Positions 17,142-26,957 of a stretch of 64,000 bases of DNA are shown here, one piece after another. Source of the stretch: Actinophytocola sp. (lineage in GTDB: Bacteria > Actinomycetota > Actinomycetes > Mycobacteriales > Pseudonocardiaceae); the NCBI RefSeq assembly GCF_009379765.1, contig NZ_WHTD01000009.1, positions 1-64,000 on the forward strand, written 5' to 3'. The notes beneath the pieces were generated by a model. That model worked only from the letters and a program-made list of their open reading frames with translations, was not told the DNA's origin and searched no databases. Numbering within the stretch: the stretch's first letter is position 1; each line of letters opens with the position of its first letter. The position numbers and the translations under genes are program-made.

Positions 17142-18197
17142 TCACGCCATCGCCGTGCGGCAGCGGGCGTCGAGGTACTCGATGAACCGGCCGAAGTGCT
17201 GGAACGCCGGGTTGTGCGTCTGTCCTTTTTGGAACCGGTAGTAGATCTGCTGCATGATCACCGCGAGCCGGAACTGGCCGAACACCTCGTAGAACGTCCA
17301 GTTGTCCGCGGACAGGCCCATCCGCTCGCAGTAGTGGTCGACGAGCTCGCGCCTGGTCGGCATGCCCGGCAGGTGCGACGGCTGCCGGCGCAGCAGCTGC
17401 GCCACCTCGTCGTCGTCGGCCTGGATCCAGTACGCGACGCTGCCGGCGAGGTCCATCAGCGGGTCGCCGAGCGTGGCCATCTCCCAGTCGAGCACGCCGG
17501 TGACCTCGAGCGTGCCCGGCGCGTCCAGCACGACGTTGTCGAAGCGGAAGTCGTTGTGTATCACGCAGATCTGCACGTCGCCTGGCTGGTTGGCAGCCAG
17601 CCACGCCATGACCTCCTCGGCGTCCGGCACGTCCGGGGTACGGGCCTTGCGGTAGCGGTCGGTCCAGCCGGCCACCTGCCGCTCGACGTAGCCCGCGCCC
17701 TTGCCGAGGTCGGCGAGGCCCGCGGCCTCGGCGTCGACCTGGTGCAGCTCGATCAGCCGGTCGAACACCCGCAGCGCGAGCGCGCGCGCGTCCGTTTCGG
17801 ACAGTGAGATGCCGTCGGGCAGGTCGCCACGCAGGATGATGCCCTCGATCCGCTCCATCACGTAGAAGTCCGAGCCGAGCACCGACGGGTCGGTGCACAG
17901 TGCCAGCACGTTCGGCACGTACGGGTAGACCGGCCGCAGCTGCCGCTGCACGCGGAACTCGCGCCGCATGTCGTGCGCGGACTTGGCCTTCTGCCCGGCC
18001 GGCGGGCGGCGCAGGATCAGCTCGCGGTCCGCGAAGCGCAGCAGGTAGGTGAGGTTCGACGCGCCGCCGGGATACTGCCGCACCTCGCGCAGCTCGCCCA
18101 CTCCGTCCATCGAGGACCTGAGCCACGCGAGGACCGCGTCGGTGTCGAACGCGTCCTCCGCGCGCAGCTCCCCCGGCTGGTCCCGCAGGGTCGTCAT
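17142..18197 (-). CDS. APH-like phosphotransferase (ACAD10/LvaA type)
   Basis: This 351-residue protein has the aminoglycoside-phosphotransferase kinase fold: the Brenner motif ICVIHNDFRFDNVVLD, the metal-binding GVLDWEMATLGDPLMDLAGS and an N-terminal lobe with SNLTYLLRFADRELILRRPP. It matches the branch linked to acyl-CoA dehydrogenases (the ACAD10/ACAD11 kinase domain and LvaA of Pseudomonas levulinate catabolism), which phosphorylates 4-hydroxyacyl-CoAs, rather than antibiotic-resistance enzymes. Its ATG overlaps the stop of the SDR gene (ATGA). With the dehydrogenase, SDR and phosphatase it forms one operon. Substrate inferred from context. Confidence 0.82.
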   Translation of the reverse strand: MTTLRDQPGELRAEDAFDTDAVLAWLRSSMDGVGELREVRQYPGGASNLTYLLRFADRELILRRPPAGQKAKSAHDMRREFRVQRQLRPVYPYVPNVLALCTDPSVLGSDFYVMERIEGIILRGDLPDGISLSETDARALALRVFDRLIELHQVDAEAAGLADLGKGAGYVERQVAGWTDRYRKARTPDVPDAEEVMAWLAANQPGDVQICVIHNDFRFDNVVLDAPGTLEVTGVLDWEMATLGDPLMDLAGSVAYWIQADDDEVAQLLRRQPSHLPGMPTRRELVDHYCERMGLSADNWTFYEVFGQFRLAVIMQQIYYRFQKGQTHNPAFQHFGRFIEYLDARCRTAMA

Positions 18198-18991
18198 GAA
18201 CCCTCCCGTTCCAAGCTGGACCGAAGTCGTGACCAGTACGTGCGCACCTGGCCGTCGACGAGCCGGGGCTGGAGCCGCTTCATCCGCGCGGAGCGCCGTC
18301 CGTCCGGGTGGGTCAGCACCAGGAAACGCTTGCGGGCCACCGCATCGACCACCTGCTTGGCGACGTCCTCCGCGGTGACCTTCGACGAGCGCATCAGCTT
18401 GTCCATCAGCACCGCGAGCCCGGGGTCGGGGCTGCGCAGCCGGTCGCCGAGGTTGGTGCGGAAGTACGCCGGGCAGACCACCGTGGTGAGCACGCCGTAG
18501 GGCTCGAGCTCGTAGCGCAGCGTCTCGGACAGCGAGATCACCCCCGCCTTGGTGACGTTGTAGGAGCTCATCGCGGGCAGGTTCATGATCCCGGCGAGCG
18601 AGGCGACGTTCACGATGTGCCCGGCGTGCTGCTCCTTGAACAGCGGCACGAACGTGCGGCAGCCGCGCACCACGCCCTTGAGGTTGATCTCCCAGATCCA
18701 GTCCCAGTCCTCGATGCTGATCCGCTCGAACCGCCCGCCCGCGCCCACGCCGGCGTTGTTGACGAGCACGTCGAGCCCGCCCCAGTCCTCCCGGCACCTG
18801 TCGAGCGCGGCCTGCCAGCCCTCGTCGGTGGTGACGTCGAGAGTGAGCGGAACCTGGCCCAGCTCCTTGGCGACCGCCTCCGCGGCGCCCGCGTCCACAT
18901 CGGACACCAACACCTGGGCGCCGCCGCCCGCGTAGCGCGTCGCGATCGCCTTGCCCAGCCCGGACCCCGCGCCGGTGACGAGCACCCTCAC
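18194..18991 (-). CDS. Short-chain dehydrogenase/reductase
   Basis: This 265-residue SDR has the cofactor motif TGAGSGLG at residues 6-13, NNAG at 78-81, and the catalytic Ser131, Tyr144 and Lys148 (SYNVTKAG). The C-terminal extension, RLQPRLVDGQVRTYWSRLRS, is basic. It starts at a GTG that overlaps the dehydrogenase stop (GTGA) and ends in an ATGA overlap with the kinase, so the three genes are coupled. In the levulinate pathway an SDR (LvaD) acts beside the kinase and dehydrogenase, which suggests an oxidation or reduction of a hydroxyacyl intermediate here. Confidence 0.88.
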   Translation of the reverse strand: MRVLVTGAGSGLGKAIATRYAGGGAQVLVSDVDAGAAEAVAKELGQVPLTLDVTTDEGWQAALDRCREDWGGLDVLVNNAGVGAGGRFERISIEDWDWIWEINLKGVVRGCRTFVPLFKEQHAGHIVNVASLAGIMNLPAMSSYNVTKAGVISLSETLRYELEPYGVLTTVVCPAYFRTNLGDRLRSPDPGLAVLMDKLMRSSKVTAEDVAKQVVDAVARKRFLVLTHPDGRRSARMKRLQPRLVDGQVRTYWSRLRSSLEREGS

Positions 18992-20208
18992 CTGGACTCC
19001 TGGACGTAGGGGGCGAGCTCGAAGCGGGCCACGAGGTTGAGATGCACCTCGTCGGGACCGTCTGCGAGCCGCAGCGACCGGGCACCCGCGTAGGCGGCGG
19101 CCAGCGGGAAGTCCTCGGACACGCCGGCGCCGCCGTGCAGCTGGATGGCCATGTCGATCACATCGAGGGCCATGGCCGGCACCGCGACCTTGATCTGCGA
19201 CACCTCGCTGCGCGCGCCGGCAAGGCCCTCGGTGTCCAGGAGCCACGCGGTGTGCAGGACGAGCAGCCGCGCCTGGTTGATGGCGATGCGTGCCTTGGCG
19301 ATCCGCTCCCGGTTGCCGCCGAGGTTGGCGAGCGGCTTGCCGAACGCGACCCGCTCGGTCGACCGCGCGCAGGCCAGCTCCAGCGCCCGCTCGGCGAGGC
19401 CGATCAGGCGCATGCAGTGGTGGATGCGCCCCGGCCCGAGCCGGCCCTGGGCGATCTCGAAGCCGCGGCCCGGCCCGGCGATCACCGCGGACAGCGGCAG
19501 CCGCACGTCGGTGAAGGTGACCTCGCCGTGGCCGTAGGGCTCGTCGTGGTGGCCGAACACCGACAGCATCCGCTCCACCTTGACGCCGTCCGTGTCGAGC
19601 GGGACCAGGACCATCGAGTGCCGCTGGTGGCGCTGTGCCTCCGGGTCGGTGAGCCCCATGAAGATCACGAAGCCGCAGTTGGGGTGGCCGACGCCGGAGC
19701 TCCACCACTTCCGGCCGTTCAGGACGATCTCGTCGCCGTCGACGGTCGCGGTGGCGGCCATGTTGGTGGCGTCGGAGGAGGCGACCCCCGGCTCGGTCAT
19801 GCAGAAGGCGGAGCGGATCTCCCCGCGCAGCAACCGCGCGAGCCACCGCTTCTGCTGCTCCTCGCTGCCGTACTGCACCAGCACCTCGGCGTTGCCGGTG
19901 TCCGGCGCGTTGCAGTTGAAGATCTCCGGCGCGAGTGCCGAGCGGCCCATCTGCTCGGCGAGCGGCGCGTACTCGGCGTTGGACAGCCCGGCGCCGCCAT
20001 GTGCCTCCGACGGCAGGAAGAGGTTCCACAGCCCCTGCCCGCGAGCCTTGGCCTTGAGCTCGTCGACCACGGGGAGGACGACCCACGGGTCCTTGCTGGC
20101 CCGCAGGGTGCGGTGGTAGTCGGCCTCGACCGGCTCGATCTCCGCACGGATGAAGTCGCTGACACGCCGCAGGTAGTCGGCCGCCTTGGCCGAGTGCGAG
20201 AAGTCCAC
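18988..20208 (-). CDS. Acyl-CoA dehydrogenase (ACAD10/11-like)
   Basis: This 406-residue flavoprotein has the expected regions: FCMTEPGVASSDATNMAATA for FAD and substrate binding, KWWSSGVGHPNCGFVIFMG, and the C-terminal MAIQLHGGAGVSEDFPLAAA helix. The GPGRIHHCMRLIGLAERALE stretch is typical of the ACAD10/ACAD11 and LvaC branch, which in known cases processes 4-phosphoacyl-CoAs. It is the first gene of the dehydrogenase, SDR, kinase and phosphatase operon. Its own promoter should lie in the 80 bases upstream, next to a terminator that ends the protease gene. Confidence 0.88.
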   Translation of the reverse strand: MDFSHSAKAADYLRRVSDFIRAEIEPVEADYHRTLRASKDPWVVLPVVDELKAKARGQGLWNLFLPSEAHGGAGLSNAEYAPLAEQMGRSALAPEIFNCNAPDTGNAEVLVQYGSEEQQKRWLARLLRGEIRSAFCMTEPGVASSDATNMAATATVDGDEIVLNGRKWWSSGVGHPNCGFVIFMGLTDPEAQRHQRHSMVLVPLDTDGVKVERMLSVFGHHDEPYGHGEVTFTDVRLPLSAVIAGPGRGFEIAQGRLGPGRIHHCMRLIGLAERALELACARSTERVAFGKPLANLGGNRERIAKARIAINQARLLVLHTAWLLDTEGLAGARSEVSQIKVAVPAMALDVIDMAIQLHGGAGVSEDFPLAAAYAGARSLRLADGPDEVHLNLVARFELAPYVQESR

Positions 20209-20226
20209 AGCTCAGCACCATAGGCG

Positions 20227-20274
20227 GAAAACGCCGCTTCCGGGTCGGTGGAACCACCAGGAAGCGGCGTTTTC
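20227..20274 (-). terminator. Hairpin terminator of the S8 protease gene
   Basis: GAAAACGCCGCTTCC (20227-20241) pairs perfectly with GGAAGCGGCGTTTTC (20260-20274) around an 18-base loop. In the minus-strand direction it lies 15 bases past the protease stop and the 3' arm ends in a short run of T, as in intrinsic terminators. Confidence 0.75.
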
Positions 20275-20288
20275 AGCCGTTGGTCAAC

Positions 20289-21485
<1,197 letters not shown>

Positions 21486-21848
21486 GACAAATTGACCCTT
21501 TCTGTCCCCGACCAATGTGCACAGCGGCGTAGCAATTAGTGCCCCGTGAATATCCACACGCCGCTGCCCACCAGTTATGCAACAGCCGGAAACAAATTCG
21601 AGCAATGCTTGCCACTTGCCACTACGGGCCCGAACGGCGTAGTCACGCTGGGCCGTTCGGCGCAGCCCGCCGACCATCCACACAGGTCGCTCGCGGCACT
21701 TCTACCAGCGGAAACAACGCTGAGTGCGGACCCGGTCACGCCGGCTCGAACATGCCGACCCATGCTCCCACATCGCGAAATCAGCAATTATCGACACCAA
21801 TTCCCGACCATTGAAGCTTGCGCGGAATTCGTCGACGTGATACGGATG
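21486..21848. other. Non-coding interval between ligase and protease genes
   Basis: These 363 bases lie between two minus-strand genes. They are less GC-rich than the surroundings and contain no convincing gene or hairpin. The protease promoter should lie here, but no clear -35/-10 pair was seen. Confidence 0.35.
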
Positions 21849-23477
21849 TCAGCCCAATTCGGCCAGTTTGTCCCGCAATAGCTTTCCGGTGGCGTTGCGT
21901 GGCAGCTCGTCGAGGAACACCACGTCGCGCGGCACCTTGAACCGGGCCAGGTTCGCCCGCACATACGCGCGGATCTCGTCGGCGTCGAGCGTGGCGCCCG
22001 ATCGGGGCACGAGGTAGGCCTTGAGCCGCTGGCCGAACTCGTCGTCTGGCACCCCGACCACCGCGGCCTCCACCACACCGCCGTGCTCGAGCAGCAGGTT
22101 CTCGATCTCGCCGGGGAACACGTTCTCCCCACCCGAGACGATCATGTCGTCGTCCCGGCCGTCGATGAACAGCCGCCCGTCCTCGTCGAAGTGGCCGACG
22201 TCGCCGGTGGAGAGCAAGCCGTCGATCACGTCCTTGTGCCGCCCGTCGGTGTAGCCCTCGAAGGACAGGATGCTGCCGACGAAGACCCGGCCGACCTCGC
22301 CCGGCGCGGTGACCCGCCTGCCGTCGGCGTCGTAGAGCGCGACCCGGCACCCGACCGGCGCGCGGCCGACCGTGCCCGGTGCCTCGCGCCAGTCCTGCGG
22401 TGTCGCGACCGTGGCGACCGCGACCTCGGTGGAGCCGTACAGGTTGTGCACGACCTCGCCGAACGCCTCGGTGGCCCGGTTGCCGAGCTCGGGCGGCAGC
22501 GACGAGCCCGCGCAGAAGACGATCCGCAGCGACGAGGTGTCGTAGCGCTCGAGCACCTCCGGGCCCAGGTCGAGGATGCGCCGCAGCATCGTCGGCACGA
22601 GCACGAGCGCGGTGGCCCGGTTGTCCTGGACCGCGCCCAGCGTCTGCTCGGGGTCGAACCTGCGGCGCAGCACGACCGTCGAGCCGAGCGCGAAGGACAG
22701 CAGGAACTGGGACAGGCCGGTGCCGTGGAACAGCGGCGCGGCGAGCATCGTGCACTCGCCGACCCGCAGCGGGATGCGGTCGAGGAACTGGGCGGCGGCC
22801 AGTGGCGACTTCACCGTGCGCGGCGCGCCCTTCGGGGTGCCGGTGGTGCCGCTGGTGAGCAGCACCAGGCCGCCGGGCTCGCGAGGAACGGCGACCGGAC
22901 GGTCGTCGCTGCTGGTGATCAGCTCGTCCAGGGTCGGGTGCGCGGGCTTCGAGCCTTCCGGCACCCAGGCGAGGAAGCGGGGCAGGTCGTCGTCGAGCGC
23001 GTCGACGAGGTCGGTGAACTCCTCGTCGTAGACGAGCGCGGAGACCTTCTCGCGCTTGGCGACGTCGATGAGCTGGGGCTTGGCGAAGCCGGTGTTCAGC
23101 AGCAGCAGCCTGGCGCCGAGCTTGCCGGCGGCGACCATCGTGTCGACCGCCCCGCGGTGGTCACGCGCGAGCAGCGCGATGACCGAGTCGGCGGTGAGGC
23201 CCTTGGCTGCGAAGGCTCTGGCGAGCGCGTTGGAGCGGGTGTCGAGCTGGTGGTAGGTGAGCGGGCCGAGGTCGTCGACGAGGCCGATGGCCCGGTGGTC
23301 CCGGTTGGCGGCGACCTGCGCGGCGCCCGCGATCGGGCCGAGCTGGCGCAGGATGAACAGCGCGCGCAGGGCCCGGTCCGGGCGGGCCAGCGGCACGAGG
23401 CCGGACCGGCGGATCACGTCGAGACCGCGCACCATGGTCGGCACCTGCGCGGCGGCTTCCCTCACCCGAGCCAACAA
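21849..23477 (-). CDS. AMP-dependent acyl-CoA synthetase (FadD-like)
   Basis: This 542-residue adenylating enzyme activates a carboxylic acid with ATP and CoA. It has the P-loop LLTSGTTGTPKGA, the NLYGSTEVAVATVA segment, LLSTGDVGHFDEDGRLFIDG, and the C-terminal catalytic lysine in LPRNATGKLLRDKLAELG. The frame starts at a TTG (23475-23477) behind a near-perfect AAGGAGG site. It resembles mycobacterial FadD proteins for long-chain or unusual fatty acids. A ligase is also needed by the 4-hydroxyacid pathway encoded nearby, although the protease gene separates the two. Confidence 0.9.
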   Translation of the reverse strand: MLARVREAAAQVPTMVRGLDVIRRSGLVPLARPDRALRALFILRQLGPIAGAAQVAANRDHRAIGLVDDLGPLTYHQLDTRSNALARAFAAKGLTADSVIALLARDHRGAVDTMVAAGKLGARLLLLNTGFAKPQLIDVAKREKVSALVYDEEFTDLVDALDDDLPRFLAWVPEGSKPAHPTLDELITSSDDRPVAVPREPGGLVLLTSGTTGTPKGAPRTVKSPLAAAQFLDRIPLRVGECTMLAAPLFHGTGLSQFLLSFALGSTVVLRRRFDPEQTLGAVQDNRATALVLVPTMLRRILDLGPEVLERYDTSSLRIVFCAGSSLPPELGNRATEAFGEVVHNLYGSTEVAVATVATPQDWREAPGTVGRAPVGCRVALYDADGRRVTAPGEVGRVFVGSILSFEGYTDGRHKDVIDGLLSTGDVGHFDEDGRLFIDGRDDDMIVSGGENVFPGEIENLLLEHGGVVEAAVVGVPDDEFGQRLKAYLVPRSGATLDADEIRAYVRANLARFKVPRDVVFLDELPRNATGKLLRDKLAELG

Positions 23478-23575
23478 GCCGGACCTCCTTGTCGCGTGCC
23501 CCGACCCGAACCTACTTGCTGGTTAACTAACGGTCCACCGCGGAACTGTCGGTGGCCGGGCGCAGAATGCTGGAC

Positions 23576-25252
23576 ATGCAGGTCGTGGTGGTGCCGGAGG
23601 ACGACGGCGCCGGTCGGGTGCGGGTGCTCCCGGACGGTGCCGACCCCGGCGCGCCCGAGAAGGTCGACGACCTGGCTGGGTGGATGGCGGCCACCGAGGC
23701 CGCACGCGCGCCGCGCTGGGTGCTGCCGTCGGCCGAGGCGCTGTATCCCGACCTGCTCGAGGCCGGCGTGCGGTTGTCCCGCTGTCACGATCTCTACCTC
23801 ACCGAGGGCATCCTGCTGGCGTTCGCGGGCCTGCCCGGCCGGCCGCGCAACCTCGCCGCCGCATGGGCCCGCATGCACGACCTGCCCGAGCCCGACGACC
23901 CGCCGCCGGTGTCGCGCACCGAGCAGCCCGCGCTGTTCGAGGCCGACCGCGGGCCGCTGCCGGCCGGCGCCGATCCGCTGGACGCGGCCGTCGCGGTGCA
24001 CACCCACCAGCAGCGGCAGATCGACGAGACGCCCCAGCCCGAGCGATTACGGCTCCTGGTCGCGGCCGAGTCAGCCGGTGCGCTGGCGGCCGCCGAGATG
24101 CGCCACCACGGCCTGCCGTGGCGGACGGACGTGCACCTAGCACTGCTCGCCGAGATGTTGGGGCCACGGCCCACGTCCGGCGCCCGCCCGAAGGTGCTCG
24201 CCGGGCTGGCCGAGGAGATCACCGGGGCGTTCGGGCTCGTCGGCGCACCGGAGTCGCGCCAGGTCAACCCGGACAACCCGGCCAGCGTGGTCCGTGCCTT
24301 CGCCCGGGCGGGCATCGACGTGCCGTCCAGCCGCGCGCACGTGTTGAAGGAGGTCGACCATCCCGCGGTGGAGCCGCTGCTGCGGTACAAGGAGCTCGCG
24401 CGCCTGTGGGTCGCCAACGGCTGGTCGTGGCTGGATTCCTGGGTGCACGGCGGCCGGTTCCGCCCGGAGTACGTGGTGGGCGGTGTGGTGTCCGGCCGCT
24501 GGGCCACCCGGGGCGGGGCCGCGCTGCAGCTGCCGCGTGCCCTGCGCACGGCCGTCCGCGCCGACCCGGGTTGGAAGCTCGTGGTGGCCGACGCCTCCCA
24601 GCTGGAGCCCCGGGTGCTCGGCGCGCTGTCCGGGGACAACCGGTTCGCGGAGGTCTCGGCGGCCACGGACCTGTACACCACGATCGCCGCGGACACCTTC
24701 GACGGCAACCGCGACCACGCGAAGCGGGCCATGCTGTCGGCGATGTACGGCGGCACGGCCGGGGGTGCCGGGCCGTTGCTGGCGCAGCTGCGGAAGCGCT
24801 TCCCGCAGGCGGTGGACTACGTGGAGCAGGCGGCCCGCGCCGGCGAGGAGGGCCGGATGGTGCGCTCGCGCCTGGGCCGCACCAGCCCGCCGCCGAGCGA
24901 GTCCTGGCGCGCGCTGATGGGGTCGGCCGATCCCGGTACGGAACAGCGCTCGCGCGAGGCGGCCCGCAACTGGGGCCGCTTCACCCGCAACTTCGTGGTC
25001 CAGGCGAGCGCCGCGGACTGGGCGCTCACCGTGCTGGCCACGCTGCGCCGCCGCCTTGCCGGCACGGAGGCCCAGCTGGTCTTCTTCCAGCACGACGAGG
25101 TCCTGGTCCATTGCCCCGAACCCATCGCGGCCGAGGTCGCCACCGAGGTGTCGGCGTCTGCCGACGAGGCGAGCCACCTGGTCTTCCCCGACACCCCGGT
25201 GCGCTTCCCGTTGCAGGCGGCCGTGGTCGACTGCTACGCCGACGCGAAGTAG
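23576..25252 (+). CDS. Bifunctional 3'-5' exonuclease/DNA polymerase, family A
   Basis: This protein of about 558 residues is an actinobacterial family A polymerase with a degenerate 3'-5' exonuclease domain in the first half and a polymerase domain in the second. Motif A reads VVADASQLEPRVLGALSGDN, motif B AKRAMLSAMYGGTAGGAG and motif C FFQHDEVLVHCPE. It is shorter than PolA because it lacks the 5' nuclease. It probably acts in repair. The frame begins at GTG 23552; ATGs at 23567 and 23576 are more likely starts, and the last is chosen because homologues begin with a strand like MQVVVVPEDDGA. Confidence 0.85.
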   Translation: MQVVVVPEDDGAGRVRVLPDGADPGAPEKVDDLAGWMAATEAARAPRWVLPSAEALYPDLLEAGVRLSRCHDLYLTEGILLAFAGLPGRPRNLAAAWARMHDLPEPDDPPPVSRTEQPALFEADRGPLPAGADPLDAAVAVHTHQQRQIDETPQPERLRLLVAAESAGALAAAEMRHHGLPWRTDVHLALLAEMLGPRPTSGARPKVLAGLAEEITGAFGLVGAPESRQVNPDNPASVVRAFARAGIDVPSSRAHVLKEVDHPAVEPLLRYKELARLWVANGWSWLDSWVHGGRFRPEYVVGGVVSGRWATRGGAALQLPRALRTAVRADPGWKLVVADASQLEPRVLGALSGDNRFAEVSAATDLYTTIAADTFDGNRDHAKRAMLSAMYGGTAGGAGPLLAQLRKRFPQAVDYVEQAARAGEEGRMVRSRLGRTSPPPSESWRALMGSADPGTEQRSREAARNWGRFTRNFVVQASAADWALTVLATLRRRLAGTEAQLVFFQHDEVLVHCPEPIAAEVATEVSASADEASHLVFPDTPVRFPLQAAVVDCYADAK

Positions 25253-25276
25253 CTCAAACCCGCGAAGGCCACCCCC

Positions 25277-26437
25277 TCAGGCGCGGCGCAGGGTGTCGCC
25301 GGTCAGCTCGGCCGGTGTGCGGTGGCCGGACAGGCCCAGGGTCAGGTCCAGGTCGGCCAGCAGGCTGCGCACGGCGTGCCGCACGCCGTCCTGGCCTCCC
25401 AGCGCCAACCCGTACACGAATGGCCGCCCGATGAGCACGGCGTGCGCCCCGAGGGCCAGCGCCTTGACGATGTCGGCGCCCGTGCGGATCCCGGAGTCGA
25501 ACAGCACCGACATGCGGTCCCCGACGGCGGCGGCGATCTCCGGCAGCACGTCCAGCGACGCGACCGCCCCGTCGACCTGCCGGCCGCCGTGGTTGGAGAC
25601 GACGATGCCGTCCATCCCGGCGTCGCCCGCCCGGCGCGCGTCGTCGACGTGCTGGATGCCCTTGAGGACGATCGGGCCGTCCCAGTGCTCGCGCAGGAAC
25701 GGCAGCTGGTCCCAGCGCTTGTCGGTGCCGGTGAACATCGGGATCCAGTGCAGGATCGCGGCGGGCTGGTCCTCCTCAGGCGACTTCTCCAGGCCCGCGC
25801 GGAACGCCGGGTCGGAGAACGGGATCGCGGTGCCGATGCCGCGGACGAACGGCAGGTACGCCTGGTCGAGATCGGTGGTGCGCCAGGCCAGCGTCCACGC
25901 GTCCAGCGTCAGCACGAGCGTGGTGAACCCGGCCGCCTTCGCGCGCGACAGGATGCTGATCGTCACGTCGTTGTCGTTGGGCCAGTAAAGCTGGAACCAC
26001 CGCGGACCGTCCCCATTGGACTCCGCGACCTCCTCGAGCGGGTACGACGACGCGGTCGAGAGGATCATCGGCACGCCCAGCTCCGCCGCGGCCCGCGCGG
26101 TGGCCAGCTCCCCCTCCGGATGCACGATCGACTGCACGCCGACCGGCGCGAGCAGCACCGGCGCCGGCATGCTCGTGCCGAGCACGGTGGTGGAGAGATC
26201 CCGCCTGGTCGCGTCCGACAGCATCCGCGGGACGATCCGCCACCGGTCGAACGCCTCCCGGTTGGCCCGGACCGTCGCCCCCGACCCGGCCCCACCGGCG
26301 ACATACCCGAACGGCCCCGACTCGAGCTTCCCCCGCGCGGCATCCTCGAGCCCGGTGCCGTCCGTGGTGAACATCGGCACCTGGTCGCCGAGTCCTTGCA
26401 GGTAGATCTCGTTCTGGTAGCTGCCGAACATCGTCAT
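25277..26437 (-). CDS. FMN-dependent alpha-hydroxy-acid oxidase, lactate 2-monooxygenase-like
   Basis: This 386-residue TIM-barrel flavoprotein has the active-site histidine and arginine in IVVSNHGGRQVDGAVASLD and the FMN phosphate site in SGIRTGADIVKALALGAHAV. The long N-terminus, YQNEIYLQGLGDQVPMFTTD, is typical of the lactate 2-monooxygenase branch, which converts L-lactate and oxygen to acetate, CO2 and water. Two ATGs (26437 and 26431) are possible. The gene converges on the polymerase gene with a 24-base gap. Confidence 0.87.
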   Translation of the reverse strand: MTMFGSYQNEIYLQGLGDQVPMFTTDGTGLEDAARGKLESGPFGYVAGGAGSGATVRANREAFDRWRIVPRMLSDATRRDLSTTVLGTSMPAPVLLAPVGVQSIVHPEGELATARAAAELGVPMILSTASSYPLEEVAESNGDGPRWFQLYWPNDNDVTISILSRAKAAGFTTLVLTLDAWTLAWRTTDLDQAYLPFVRGIGTAIPFSDPAFRAGLEKSPEEDQPAAILHWIPMFTGTDKRWDQLPFLREHWDGPIVLKGIQHVDDARRAGDAGMDGIVVSNHGGRQVDGAVASLDVLPEIAAAVGDRMSVLFDSGIRTGADIVKALALGAHAVLIGRPFVYGLALGGQDGVRHAVRSLLADLDLTLGLSGHRTPAELTGDTLRRA

Positions 26438-26468
26438 GTCGCGAGTCTCTCGCGATCGAGGGCCGCGG

Positions 26469-26870
26469 TCAGCCCCGGGGTCCGTGCGGCGGCCCGCCCT
26501 GCGGACCGAACTGCTGCGGCGCACCCTGCGGGGCCGGGCGCGGCGGGAAACCTTGCGGCGGCCCCTGCGGGCCCTGCGGTGCGAAACCCTGTGGCGGCGG
26601 GCCGAACTGCTGCGGGCCCGCCGGCGGCTGGCCGAACGCCTGCGGCGGCTGGCCGTACTGCGGGGGGCCGGCCGGCGCGGGCTGCTCCGGCTCCTCCTTG
26701 GTCACCAACACCTTGACGAGCAGCACCACCGCGCCGACGCCGCCGATGGCGAGGCCGAGGCCGGGCTGCATGGGCTCCGACCACATCAGGAGCTTGAACT
26801 GCACCGAGGTGAAGTGCAGCAACGCGGAACCGAAACCGAAGATGGCGAGAACTGCGCCTAACCGATACAC
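26469..26870 (-). CDS. Small membrane protein with Pro/Gln-rich tail
   Basis: This protein of about 133 residues has two hydrophobic segments (LGAVLAIFGFGSALLHF and LGLAIGGVGAVVLLVKVLV) and a disordered tail of about 65 residues rich in PQQFG- and PPQG-like repeats. GTG 26870 is chosen because AAGGGGG lies 5 bases upstream. Such low-complexity tails may mediate protein contacts at the membrane, but no function is known. Confidence 0.6.
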   Translation of the reverse strand: MYRLGAVLAIFGFGSALLHFTSVQFKLLMWSEPMQPGLGLAIGGVGAVVLLVKVLVTKEEPEQPAPAGPPQYGQPPQAFGQPPAGPQQFGPPPQGFAPQGPQGPPQGFPPRPAPQGAPQQFGPQGGPPHGPRG

Positions 26871-26957
26871 GATCGCCCCCTTGACACACGTGGATAGCTG
26901 GTACCGCAAACGACGCACGCGAGCCCGAACCGGTTCCCTGTCCGCGGTGCGAGCACG

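Noticed and set aside
17142-18197. An aminoglycoside-resistance gene
   Set aside because: The kinase fold is shared, but the operon with an acyl-CoA dehydrogenase and SDR and the sequence style point to the ACAD10/LvaA branch.
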